DNA of 64,000 bases from Bradymonadales bacterium. GTDB lineage: Bacteria; Myxococcota_A; Bradymonadia; JAFGEP01. The notes beneath the pieces were generated by a model that had not been told where the DNA came from, ran no database searches, and was given only the letters and a program-made list of their open reading frames with translations. The DNA lies in the NCBI GenBank assembly GCA_016931535.1, contig JAFGEP010000026.1:17676-81675 (forward strand). Direction: 5' to 3'. A program made the translations under genes and the position numbers. Positions 43,468-52,162 of this stretch are shown piece after piece; the stretch's first letter is position 1, and every line of letters starts with the position of its first letter.

Positions 43468-46326
43468 ATGGCCATCACTGCCAGAACCACCGTCGCCCAC
43501 AGGAGGGCACCCACCGGACGTGGCAGCCGGCTTGCCGCCCTGCGGGATTTTATCAGCTTCAGCGGCGAGATCCGGAGCCTGGTGGACAACCTCAATCGGG
43601 AGATGGAGGCGCCGGAGAAGCTCCACTTCCGCCTGCCTTCCCATCCCATGGGGTTCGTCCGCGAGGTGGCCAGACGGCGGTTGACCATCGCCGAGGCCTA
43701 CCTGAAGCTGGTGAGCTCCACCCGCGCCGATGACTGCGAGACCCGCCTGGACGCGTTGCGGACCCTGGTCAACCAGGCCTTGCACGCCAAGACCCTGCAG
43801 ATGCCGGTCAACACCGCCCGGGTGCAGGTCGCCCTCATGAAGGAGTGCGTCAAGAATCGGGGCCACATCCGGCGCCAGCTGGAGCTGATGTCCGACTTCT
43901 CCTTGGCCTCCTATGGCCAGCCCACCGTGATCCGACGGGTGCTCAAGGACCTCGGGCTGATCGAGGTGCCGGAAGAGGGGTTGCCATTCCACAAGATGAC
44001 GCTGGGATGGGACGATCATGTCCACGACTTTCTGACCGAAGGCCGGAAGACCCCTTCCCAGCTGGTGCTGGATGCCTTCATCAAGGGCATCTCCCATCTG
44101 ACTGTGGTCTACTTCGCCCTGGATGACTCCTCCCTCTACCAGGAGGCGGTGAAGGCCGGCGAGATCTTGGGGGTCGAGGTCCACATCGGCTGGGATTTCA
44201 GCACCGGTGAGAAGTTCAGGCGCCTCCATTTCCTGTATATCCCCCCCCAGGACGGCACGGTGGCCACCTTGAAGGCCTTTATCCAAGATCACCCCCAAGA
44301 GCTCGAGGGGCTGCGTCTTGGCCTGGAGGCAAACGCCGAGAAGCGGCGGATCGCGGTCCAGGCGCTGCTCGAGGACTTCAACCAGGTCACCCTCAAGGAG
44401 CTCAATTCCCGCTACGTCGGTCATCCTTTTCTCCAGGTTCCGCCGCTCACCTTCCAGGAGCTGGAGCAGCTGGCCCGCGGCGGCCAGGTTGCCACCATCC
44501 ACCTGGGACAGCTGCTGTGGAAGACCATCATGCCGATCCAGCACAAGCGGGTGCTCTACCTGAAAAATGAGTACCGGCTGGCGGCAGAACGACAGCGCAC
44601 GGGAGAGGTCTCCTCCTGGGAGGTCGAGCAACGAAGGCAACGCTACCAGGCCGTCCGCGAGGAGCACGAACAGCTCACCGTCGAGAACCTCTTCGACCGA
44701 CACATGTCCTCCCAGGCCCGGGTAGACTACGACTCCGCCTTCTCGACCCCCCAGGAGATACTCCCCTCCTTGTCCCAGTGTGGAGGCCACCTCGTTTTTG
44801 TCCGCCCTCTGGCCTACGGCGCCGAAGCCGCCGTGACCACCCTCATCAGGAACTCCCCCTGGATCAGCGCGGTGGAAACCTTCAACACCGCGGTCGCTGC
44901 CTTGCGGGATCCGGCCGACATCCGGCGGCTCAACCTGCTGGTCGGCCTGCTCAACCACAACAAGCTGCGCGAGATCACCGAGCTTCTGGCAGACTGGGGG
45001 ATCACCTCCCTGACCCCCGACGAGCTGAAGGCCGCCTGCCAACGGTACAGCCAGGAACCGTTGCAGGCCCGCTGCGGCAGCGACTCCGTGGGGCAGGCCT
45101 CCTCGGTCCCGGGGATGGGGTTCATCAGCTCGACCAGCCTGACCCCCCGCGCCCTGAAAACCCTGCAGCGCCGCAACTCCCCTACCCTGGCCAGACCGAT
45201 CGTGCAGCTCTTGCAGGAGCAGCGGGAGGGCCGCTCCGACGAGAAGGACAACGGCCAGATCTTCGTCTTGGGCTCCACCAGCCCCCCCTCGCCCAACCCG
45301 GTGGGGGATGAGGGGGAGGTCGAACGGGTCGGGTTGCTCCGTTTCTGGCTCTACCTCAACCTCAACCTCAAAAGCCTGCTGAAGATCGCCATCGGCTTCG
45401 TCCCTGCCTACCTGACGCTGGGTGTGGGCTTCGCCCTCGTCTGGTTTCTCATCACCGGCATGCGGAACTTCCTGGTAGACCAGATCTCGGCAGCGGGATT
45501 CGGCTTGCGCAACTGGCGCCTGAAGAACGTCGATCGCAACAACCTGGCCAACTCGCTGTTCTGGACCGGCTTCTCCGTGCCCATCCTGGGACAGGCCAAG
45601 CACGGCTTCGACCTCCTGTGGCCCTTGATCGGAGGCCCCTCCGGATTTCTGATGGCGCTGGCCAAGTTCTGGGTGATCGCGGTGGCCAACGGGCTGTACA
45701 TCGCCGCACACAACCGCCTGAGGGGATTCGACCCCAAGGTGATCCGGGTCAACTTCTTCCGGACGGTGCTCTCCTGGCCGCTTGCTACGGTGGGGTCGTA
45801 TGGGCTCGACCTGATCGCCATTCCAGCCATCGTCCAGGCCAAGTTCTGGTCGGATGTGGTAGGGGGCCTGGTCGAGGGAACGGACAAGCTGCGCCGGCGG
45901 CTCCGGCTGGCCCAGGCCTACCTGGTGGAGATCATGCTGCTGCTGCTTTCCCCCGATCGGCTGACCCGCCAGGTCGCCCAGGCCGACATCCTGTTCATCT
46001 GGGCCAGAAGACAGCAGGGGAGAAAGGCGCTACACCGGGTCATGCTCCAGAAACCGGAGGATGTCTTCCTGCGTGCCGGCCTCAATCGCCCCGACGAGAT
46101 CCAGTCCCAACAGGTCGAACACGCCAGGCGGGAGCTGATGCAGAGCTTCTGGGCCGAGGGCAGCCTGGAGGATCTGACCGCCACCATCCTGGAGCATTAC
46201 TCCGGTACGGAGGCGGCCAAGCTGACCGACCTGGTCGCCGACCACCACATGCGGTTCGTCCTCTGGCTGAAGCGATACCGGCCTCGCGACGAGAGACCGG
46301 TGTCGGGCAGCTACTTACCCCCCTGA
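43468..46326 (+). CDS. Large membrane-anchored protein of unknown function
   Basis: 952 residues from ATG 43468 with GGAG seven bases upstream. Residues 1-600 are soluble and mixed helical/beta (ISGEIRSLVDN-type start, SHLTVVYFALDDSS, GVEVHIGWDFSTGE, HLVFVRPLAYGAEA). A membrane region with three or four spans lies at about 630-800 (AIGFVPAYLTLGVGFALVWF, LMALAKFWVIAVANGLYIAA, LSWPLATVGSYGLDLIAIPA). The C-terminal 150 residues are helical. No family is recognised. It starts in a region divergent from a sigma-54-type activator. Confidence 0.6.
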   Translation: MAITARTTVAHRRAPTGRGSRLAALRDFISFSGEIRSLVDNLNREMEAPEKLHFRLPSHPMGFVREVARRRLTIAEAYLKLVSSTRADDCETRLDALRTLVNQALHAKTLQMPVNTARVQVALMKECVKNRGHIRRQLELMSDFSLASYGQPTVIRRVLKDLGLIEVPEEGLPFHKMTLGWDDHVHDFLTEGRKTPSQLVLDAFIKGISHLTVVYFALDDSSLYQEAVKAGEILGVEVHIGWDFSTGEKFRRLHFLYIPPQDGTVATLKAFIQDHPQELEGLRLGLEANAEKRRIAVQALLEDFNQVTLKELNSRYVGHPFLQVPPLTFQELEQLARGGQVATIHLGQLLWKTIMPIQHKRVLYLKNEYRLAAERQRTGEVSSWEVEQRRQRYQAVREEHEQLTVENLFDRHMSSQARVDYDSAFSTPQEILPSLSQCGGHLVFVRPLAYGAEAAVTTLIRNSPWISAVETFNTAVAALRDPADIRRLNLLVGLLNHNKLREITELLADWGITSLTPDELKAACQRYSQEPLQARCGSDSVGQASSVPGMGFISSTSLTPRALKTLQRRNSPTLARPIVQLLQEQREGRSDEKDNGQIFVLGSTSPPSPNPVGDEGEVERVGLLRFWLYLNLNLKSLLKIAIGFVPAYLTLGVGFALVWFLITGMRNFLVDQISAAGFGLRNWRLKNVDRNNLANSLFWTGFSVPILGQAKHGFDLLWPLIGGPSGFLMALAKFWVIAVANGLYIAAHNRLRGFDPKVIRVNFFRTVLSWPLATVGSYGLDLIAIPAIVQAKFWSDVVGGLVEGTDKLRRRLRLAQAYLVEIMLLLLSPDRLTRQVAQADILFIWARRQQGRKALHRVMLQKPEDVFLRAGLNRPDEIQSQQVEHARRELMQSFWAEGSLEDLTATILEHYSGTEAAKLTDLVADHHMRFVLWLKRYRPRDERPVSGSYLPP

Positions 46327-46452
46327 CCCCGTCCGGGAAATACTGAGCCCTGCCGGCATTTGCCGGTCCAATTGAGTTTGGGCATCGAGCCTATGAACCG
46401 ACTGGGTGCCTGTAGCGTCAACCGATTTGAATGAACACGGTTTGGGCGAACC

Positions 46453-46566
46453 GCGGAGCCTAGACTTTCACCGAGCCGGAGGATGGACACCCGGACCCGC
46501 CGAGCCCCAAGCGCGGAGCCTGGACTTTCGCCGAATCCGTAGAGTGGACGCCGGGACCCGCCGAGC
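46453..46566. repeat. Type A imperfect tandem repeats (two copies)
   Basis: Copy one 46453-46505 and copy two 46513-46566 share GCGGAGCCT, GACTTTC, GTGGAC/ATGGAC and GGACCCGCCGAGC. Period about 60 bases. Confidence 0.7.
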
Positions 46567-46696
46567 GGTTGCCCCAGAGCAACCGCCGGTGGGTGGCGGA
46601 GTCTCGGAGGTGAGGCGAAATGCCCAGGTGACGCGGTTACCGGCAGGTAACTGCCGGTGGGTGGTGGTGTCGCGTAGGCAAGGGGAAATGCCCAGG
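46565..46696. repeat. Type B repeats carrying hairpins (two copies)
   Basis: Each copy starts with a hairpin: GCGGTTGC-CCCAGA-GCAACCGC (46565-46586, perfect 8-bp stem) and GTTACC-GGCA-GGTAAC (46636-46651). Each is followed by GCCGGTGGGTGG-type sequence and ends AAATGCCCAGG. Period about 68 bases. The compensated arm differences suggest selection for structure. Confidence 0.7.
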
Positions 46697-46832
46697 CTCC
46701 GCCCCGTGTAATCAACGAAATCGTTTTCGGCTATAGCATTCGAGCTCTTTGGACCATCCTGACCAATGGAGTCCAACAGACGCCAAAAAAGGGCGAGAAA
46801 TACCAGCCCGGGGCGAACCCCTAAAAAAGGCG

Positions 46833-47687
46833 CTACCCCTTCACGCTGCCGGCCATCAGGCCGCTGACCAGGTTGCGCTGCAGGAAGTAGAACAACAGCA
46901 CCACCGGCACGCTGACGATGATCGAGCCGGCGGCGAACGAGCCCCAGGAGCCGCCGTACTCGCCCACGTAGCGCTGCAGCGCCACCGGCAGGGTATAGGA
47001 CACCTCCTTGTCCATGAAGGTCGCCGCCAGGATGAACTCGTTCCAGCCGGTCATGAAGCTGAACAGGGCGGTGACCGCGATCGCCGGTCGGGCCAGAGGC
47101 AGGATGATCTTGTAGAAGATCACGATGGGCGAGGCCCCGTCGATGCGGGCCGACTCCTCCAGGTCGAGCGGGATGGTGTCGAAGTACCCCTTGAGCATCC
47201 AGACGCAAAAGGGGATGGCGGTGGTAGAGTAGACCAGGATCAACCCCAGCAGGTTGTTCAGGAGGTGCAGCCGGTCCAAAATGACGTAGATCGGGATCAG
47301 CATCAGGGTGCCGGGGAACATCTGGCTGACCAGGAACATGAACAGGGCCGGCTTGCGGCCGGGGAACCGGAACCGGCTGAGGGCGTAGGCCGCGGTGGTG
47401 GCCAAAAAGATCCCGAACAGGGTGGTGCAGGTGGCCACCACCACGCTGTTGAAGAGCTGTCGCGGGAAGAGGGTGACCCCTTCGGCGGTCTTGCGGGTGG
47501 TGAAATCGGCGAAGTTGCCCAGGCTGAAGTCATCGGGCCAGGGCACCAGGCCGATGTTGAGCTGCTGCTGCCCCGAGAAGGCCAGCTTGAGCACGAAGAT
47601 CACCGGGAACATGGTCACGATGACCGCGAAGATCAGGAGCGCGTGCTTGAAGATGCGTTCCAGTTGAGTACTGCCTCGGCTGCCCAT
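46833..47687 (-). CDS. Sugar ABC transporter permease, MalG type
   Basis: 284 residues with six hydrophobic spans. The ABC permease EAA loop reads EESARIDGASPIVIFYKIIL-PLARPAI, and the C-terminus LQRNLVSGLMAGSVKG is the MalG/CUT1 ending. With the MalF-type partner it forms the membrane channel of a maltodextrin-class importer. It starts one base after the malF-like gene ends and is the last gene of the operon. Confidence 0.93.
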   Translation of the reverse strand: MGSRGSTQLERIFKHALLIFAVIVTMFPVIFVLKLAFSGQQQLNIGLVPWPDDFSLGNFADFTTRKTAEGVTLFPRQLFNSVVVATCTTLFGIFLATTAAYALSRFRFPGRKPALFMFLVSQMFPGTLMLIPIYVILDRLHLLNNLLGLILVYSTTAIPFCVWMLKGYFDTIPLDLEESARIDGASPIVIFYKIILPLARPAIAVTALFSFMTGWNEFILAATFMDKEVSYTLPVALQRYVGEYGGSWGSFAAGSIIVSVPVVLLFYFLQRNLVSGLMAGSVKG

Positions 47688-47688
47688 G

Positions 47689-49599
47689 TTACTCGAAGGC
47701 TCCTTCGGTGGCTTTGCTCACCCGGTTCATGATGGAGGAGAAGACCAACAGGATCAAAAAGATGATCACGCTGTAGGCGGCCGCGTATCCCCAGCGGCCA
47801 AGGACGTAGAACGCCTTGTATGCCTGGGTGATCAGGATCTCCGTGCTCGAGTTGGGGCCACCCCCCGACACCAGGTAGATGATGTTGAACATGTTGAAGG
47901 TCCAGATGGACCCCAAGATCACCGCCGGAAACAGCGCCGGCTTCAGCAGGGGCAAGGTGATCCGCTTGAACATCTGCCAGCGGGTGGCCCCGTCCACCTC
48001 GGCCGCCTCGTACAGGTCGGCCGGGATGCTCTGCAGCGCCCCCAGGCTCACCACCATCATGAAGGGGAACCCCAGCCAGCAGTTGGTGATCAGGTTGGCG
48101 GAGAAGGCGGAGAAGAAGCTGCCGCCCAGCCAGTCGATCTTCCCCAGACCGATCAGCGCCAGCGCCTGGTTGACCGCCCCGTCATTGTGATCGAACAGGC
48201 CGCGCCAGATCAGCGCCGTGATGTAGTTGGGGATGGCCCAGGGGAGGATCAGGATGACGCGGTAAAACTTCTTGAAGCGCAGCATCTGGTCGTTCAGGAT
48301 CAGCGCCAGGATCAACCCCGAGACCACGTGGATCACCACGTTGGCCGCCGTCCAGAACAAGGTGACGAACAGGGTCCAGTAAAAGGTGACCGCCGCCGTC
48401 CGCTCCCCGCTCAGGATCTTGACAAAGTGGGAGAGCCCCACGAACACGAACCGCCCGGCATCCCGCTCGTGGAAGGCCAGCGCCACGCCGAACAGAAAGG
48501 GGCCGAAGACCAGCACCAGCATGCCGATCATCGAGGGGAAAACGTAGATGTAGGCCCAAGGGCTCTTGACCAGGTGGCGGAAGGTCCGCACCAGAAAGCC
48601 GTGCAGCCCCACCAGGGCCAGCCCCAAAAACAGGAAGGTCAAGGCCAGCGCGAAGGGGGTCGAGTTGTCCCGGATCGCCCCGGCTGCGGTAAAGGGCAGG
48701 CCGCTCAGGTCGGTGGTGCGGTTGTCCCGATAGTCGCGCAAGGCGTAGCCAATCACCTGCCAATCGGAGAGAACCACCGCCGACTGCATCAGCACGTTCT
48801 GCTCCGCCGCCAGCAGCTCCACCTTGGTGGTGTAGGCCGACCGCTCCCAGCTCATCATCCACAAGGAGACGATCGCCATCAGCGCCACCATGGCCAGCCC
48901 CATGACAATCGGCATCCAGCGGAATCGCGGTCGGAAAAGGCCAAGCAGCATCAGGACGGCCAGCGCCAACAGCCCGATCAGGATGACCTGGCCCCAGGGT
49001 AGGGTCGCCCCCGGGCTCAGGTTGACCAGGCTGATGCCGGCCACGCCGTGCAGGCTTGCGTCCGGTCTGACCACCGGGACGTTGACGTTGATGTAGGACC
49101 GGCCGTCCTCGGTCTGCTCCTGGACGATATTGAAGTAGGGGGCGGCCGCTATCCGCTCCAGGTTGAAAGAGGTGACCAGGAGGACAAGGTAGGGGGTGGC
49201 GGCCCCCATGACTGACTCGGCCCGGTCGAAGATCTGCTTCTGCCGATCGCTCTCCGAGCGCCTCGGGTCGGTGTTGACCAGGGTGGGATCGAGGTTGGCG
49301 AGGTAGCGGTTCCCGGTGGACAACCCAAACCGGTCCACCTCCCCGGTATCCAGGTAGTAGGCCTCGATCAGCCGGTCCCCCAGCTGGCCCCGCAAGGTCT
49401 CGATGTAGCGGTTGACATCGGAGGCCGGCCGGTTGGCCGCCACGTAGGCCAGAGCCCTGGAGAGGCCGATGACCCGGTTCTCTTCGATCCGATTGTTTTC
49501 GTTGCCGGAGCTGGTCCAGCCCACGAGCAGGCCGGCTGCCACCACGCAGATGGCCACCACCGCCCCCAGCGCAGCCCATGCCCAATCTCTTGGCTTCAC
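47689..49599 (-). CDS. MalF-type permease with N-terminal sensor-like extension
   Basis: 636 residues from GTG 49599. MalF-type permeases of this class are about 290-300 residues; here only the last 300 (from about 345, PWAYIYVFPSMIGMLVLVF) are the permease, with the EAA loop EAAEVDGATRWQMFKRITLP (about 535). The extra 340 N-terminal residues have a first helix (about 8-28), an extracytoplasmic domain (about 30-200, including RVIGLSRALAYVAANRP and GVAGISLVNLSPG as in Cache/CHASE-type sensors) and three more helices (about 203-226, 232-255, 316-340). It is a fusion, not the P2 loop of E. coli MalF, which is internal. The start overlaps the binding-protein gene by four bases. Confidence 0.85.
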   Translation of the reverse strand: MKPRDWAWAALGAVVAICVVAAGLLVGWTSSGNENNRIEENRVIGLSRALAYVAANRPASDVNRYIETLRGQLGDRLIEAYYLDTGEVDRFGLSTGNRYLANLDPTLVNTDPRRSESDRQKQIFDRAESVMGAATPYLVLLVTSFNLERIAAAPYFNIVQEQTEDGRSYINVNVPVVRPDASLHGVAGISLVNLSPGATLPWGQVILIGLLALAVLMLLGLFRPRFRWMPIVMGLAMVALMAIVSLWMMSWERSAYTTKVELLAAEQNVLMQSAVVLSDWQVIGYALRDYRDNRTTDLSGLPFTAAGAIRDNSTPFALALTFLFLGLALVGLHGFLVRTFRHLVKSPWAYIYVFPSMIGMLVLVFGPFLFGVALAFHERDAGRFVFVGLSHFVKILSGERTAAVTFYWTLFVTLFWTAANVVIHVVSGLILALILNDQMLRFKKFYRVILILPWAIPNYITALIWRGLFDHNDGAVNQALALIGLGKIDWLGGSFFSAFSANLITNCWLGFPFMMVVSLGALQSIPADLYEAAEVDGATRWQMFKRITLPLLKPALFPAVILGSIWTFNMFNIIYLVSGGGPNSSTEILITQAYKAFYVLGRWGYAAAYSVIIFLILLVFSSIMNRVSKATEGAFE

Positions 49600-50918
49600 G
49601 GTCCCTCGCTCTCGATTCGCGTTCGCGCTGTTCGCAGCACCTCGGCTGGATCAGCGCCATTCTTGATGGCGTTGAACAGTGCCGTGTCCATGTGCCCCCA
49701 CACCCGCCGCATCATGGGGATGTTGGGCATGGGGATGGAGTGGAGCATCTGGTCGTGGAATACCCGGATGGCCGGATGGACCTGCTCCATGTCGGCGTAG
49801 GCGGCCTGCAAGGCGACCGGCTGATGCCCGACCTCCATGCGGATGCGGGCGGCCTCCAGGTCGGTCGCCAGCCAGCGGGCGAACTCGAAGGCCAGAGGCT
49901 TGTTGGCGCTGCGGGACGAGATCATGACCGCCTCGGACCCCAGAAACGGCGTGGCCTGCTGACCGGTGGCGTTGATGACCGGCAGGGGTGCCACCGCCCA
50001 GGGGGCGTTCTCCGTCAGCTCGCTCCAGAACCAGGGCCCACTGATGACCATGGCCGCCCGGCCGGCGTTGAAAAGGCTGGTGACCGAGTGAGACTGGACG
50101 TTCTCCGGCAGCAGGTGATACTGCCGGTGTAGGCTGGCGGCAAAGGCCACTGAGGCGGCCGCTTCCGGCGTGTCGATGGTCAGCTGCCCGTTGTCATCGA
50201 ACACCCGCCCGCCGAAGCCGTGTAGCCAGGGAGCGTGGAAGTACAGCGAGGTGTTGAGGTAGACCAGCCCGTACTGCCCCTCGCCCTCGGTGTTGGTCAG
50301 CTGGGAGGCCAGCGCGATCATCTCGTCGGTGGTGGTGGGCGGGGTGGTCACCATGTTGGGGTTGTAGAACAACACCACGCTCTTGTAGACCAGGGGCAAG
50401 CCGTACAGCCCCCGCTGGTACACCAGCGCCTGTACCGTGATGTCGAAGAACTGGCTCAACAGCTCGTCGTCGGTCCAGAAGTTGATCGGCTCGATCAACC
50501 CCTCGTCGGCCCAGTCCCCCACTCGATCGTGGGCGTAGATGAACAGGTCCGGTCCCCGGCCCCGCGGAATGGCGGCGGTGATGCGGTCCGGATAGGCGTC
50601 GAAGGGGATGGCCAGCGCCTCGACGTGCATGCCCGGGTGGGTGCGATGGTACAGCTCGAGCACCTGGTTGAGGCTCGCCTCCTCCTGCTGCCGGTAGCTG
50701 TGCCACAACACCAGGTGGCCGGTCCCCTGCGGCTCCGCCTGGGCCGTGGTTGCCGGAGCCTCCGGGGTCGCGGCCTGGCCTGCCGAAGGCTCGACCGCCG
50801 CGCCCGTACCCTCGGCGGGGGGAGTGGTCCCTTTGTCGCAGGCCGCAGCCAGCAGCGAGAGGCCGACAAGAGCGGCTGCCAGAACAGGGGAGGTCAACGT
50901 TCGCCTGTGTCTTCTCAT
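49596..50918 (-). CDS. Sugar-binding lipoprotein, MalE type
   Basis: 440 residues from ATG 50918. Lipoprotein signal LVGLSLLAAAC places Cys near 25. A short Pro/Ala linker leads to a type-1 extracellular solute-binding fold: HLVLWHSYRQQEEASLNQVL, GPDLFIYAHDRVGDWADEGL, GLPLVYKSVVLFYNP, AAMVISGPWFWSEL and FLGSEAVMISSRSANK. It captures maltodextrin-like sugars in the periplasm and hands them to the permeases. Lipid anchoring in a Gram-negative cell is less common than free MalE. It sits between the ATPase and permease genes. Confidence 0.92.
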   Translation of the reverse strand: MRRHRRTLTSPVLAAALVGLSLLAAACDKGTTPPAEGTGAAVEPSAGQAATPEAPATTAQAEPQGTGHLVLWHSYRQQEEASLNQVLELYHRTHPGMHVEALAIPFDAYPDRITAAIPRGRGPDLFIYAHDRVGDWADEGLIEPINFWTDDELLSQFFDITVQALVYQRGLYGLPLVYKSVVLFYNPNMVTTPPTTTDEMIALASQLTNTEGEGQYGLVYLNTSLYFHAPWLHGFGGRVFDDNGQLTIDTPEAAASVAFAASLHRQYHLLPENVQSHSVTSLFNAGRAAMVISGPWFWSELTENAPWAVAPLPVINATGQQATPFLGSEAVMISSRSANKPLAFEFARWLATDLEAARIRMEVGHQPVALQAAYADMEQVHPAIRVFHDQMLHSIPMPNIPMMRRVWGHMDTALFNAIKNGADPAEVLRTARTRIESEGP

Positions 50919-50947
50919 GGTCTGCTCTGCTCCTTTCCTGTCTCCTG

Positions 50948-52027
50948 TCAACCCAGCCGGCGGGTGCCGTCTGCGCTGAACAGGTGGAGTTTGTTGGTAT
51001 CCAGCGTGAACCGCGTGGAGGTTCCCCGTGCGATGACACTGCTCTGGGCGTGGGCGATCAGATCGCTTCCACCCAGCGAGAAGTACAGGAACGACTCGGC
51101 CCCCAGAGGCTCCACCATGTCCACTACCGCGTCGAAACCGGGTGCGTTGGGGTCGTCGGTGGGGGTCAGGTGCTGGGGGCGGATGCCCATGGTGACCTTG
51201 GTCTCCCCCGCTTCCTTGAGGGTGCGGTGCAGCTTCTCGTCGATGGTGAAGGAGTAGCCGGCGCCGGATAGCACCGGTCGGCCAGAGTCGACCTCGGCCT
51301 GCAAGAGGTTCATGCTGGGGCTGCCGATGAAGGTGCCCACGAAGGTGTTGACCGGCCGGTTGAATACCTCGTCGGGCGAGCCCACCTGCTGGATCTTGCC
51401 GTCCTTCATCACCACGATCCGCTCCGCCAAAGTCATGGCCTCCACCTGGTCGTGGGTCACGTAGATGATGGTGGCCCCCAGGTTTCGGTGCAGGCGGGCG
51501 ATCTCCAGCCGCATCTGGACCCTCAGCTTGGCGTCCAGGTTGCTCAGCGGCTCGTCGAACAGGAACACCTGGGGATCGCGCACGATGGCGCGGCCCATGG
51601 CCACCCGCTGGCGCTGGCCGCCCGAGAGCTGCTTGGGCTTGCGGTCCAGCATGTTCTCGATGCCCAGGATGGTGGCCGCCCGCAGGACCCGCTCTTCGAT
51701 CTCTTTCTTGGGGAACTTCCGCAACCTCAGGCTGAAGTTGAGGTTGTCCCGCACCGTCATGTGGGGATAGAGAGCGTAGTTCTGAAAGACCATGGCGATG
51801 TCCCGGTCTTTCGGGTGGAGGTCGTTGACCTTCCGATCGCCGATCATGATGGTGCCCTGGGTGATCTCCTCCAGCCCGGCCACCATTCTCAGCGTGGTGG
51901 TCTTGCCGCAGCCTGAGGGACCCACCAGGACCACGAACTCCTGGTCCTTGATAGTCAGGTTGGCGTCCTCGACCGCCACCACGTCGCCAAACTTCTTCCA
52001 GACGTTGATGAGTTGGACCTGTGCCAT
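50948..52027 (-). CDS. Sugar ABC transporter ATPase, MalK/UgpC type
   Basis: 359 residues. Walker A GPSGCGKTT, the ABC signature LSGGQRQRVAMGRAIV, Walker B VFLFDEPLSNLD and the H-loop VTHDQ are present, with the MalK-type C-terminal regulatory domain (MGIRPQHL, AESFLYFSLGGSDLIA). It powers the importer encoded by the next three genes. It is the first gene of the transport operon, ahead of the binding-protein gene by 29 bases. Confidence 0.95.
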   Translation of the reverse strand: MAQVQLINVWKKFGDVVAVEDANLTIKDQEFVVLVGPSGCGKTTTLRMVAGLEEITQGTIMIGDRKVNDLHPKDRDIAMVFQNYALYPHMTVRDNLNFSLRLRKFPKKEIEERVLRAATILGIENMLDRKPKQLSGGQRQRVAMGRAIVRDPQVFLFDEPLSNLDAKLRVQMRLEIARLHRNLGATIIYVTHDQVEAMTLAERIVVMKDGKIQQVGSPDEVFNRPVNTFVGTFIGSPSMNLLQAEVDSGRPVLSGAGYSFTIDEKLHRTLKEAGETKVTMGIRPQHLTPTDDPNAPGFDAVVDMVEPLGAESFLYFSLGGSDLIAHAQSSVIARGTSTRFTLDTNKLHLFSADGTRRLG

Positions 52028-52162
52028 TCAGTATGCCTGTGTCTTGTCTTCGGGAGCGCAGCGCAGCTCCGATGAAAGGTGGGGGTTGTGCCGCAAGATC
52101 GGAAACAGCCCCTCTTCTATCACAGCCTTTGGGGAAGGGTAAGAGGTCCTCGGTTGGACCGG

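Larger units (their letters stand above)
46327..46832. other. Repeat-rich intergenic region
   Basis: About 500 bases without a gene between the 952-residue gene and the malG-like gene, which converge here. It contains two classes of tandem imperfect repeats (listed separately) with strong hairpins. Reading frames through it are Arg/Pro-rich and have no coding character. Confidence 0.7.

Noticed and set aside
41851..45711. A continuous minus-strand frame of 1286 codons
   Set aside because: Only the first 489 codons from the right start (43320) are the sigma-54 activator; the upstream part is antisense to the 952-residue gene and has shadow composition.
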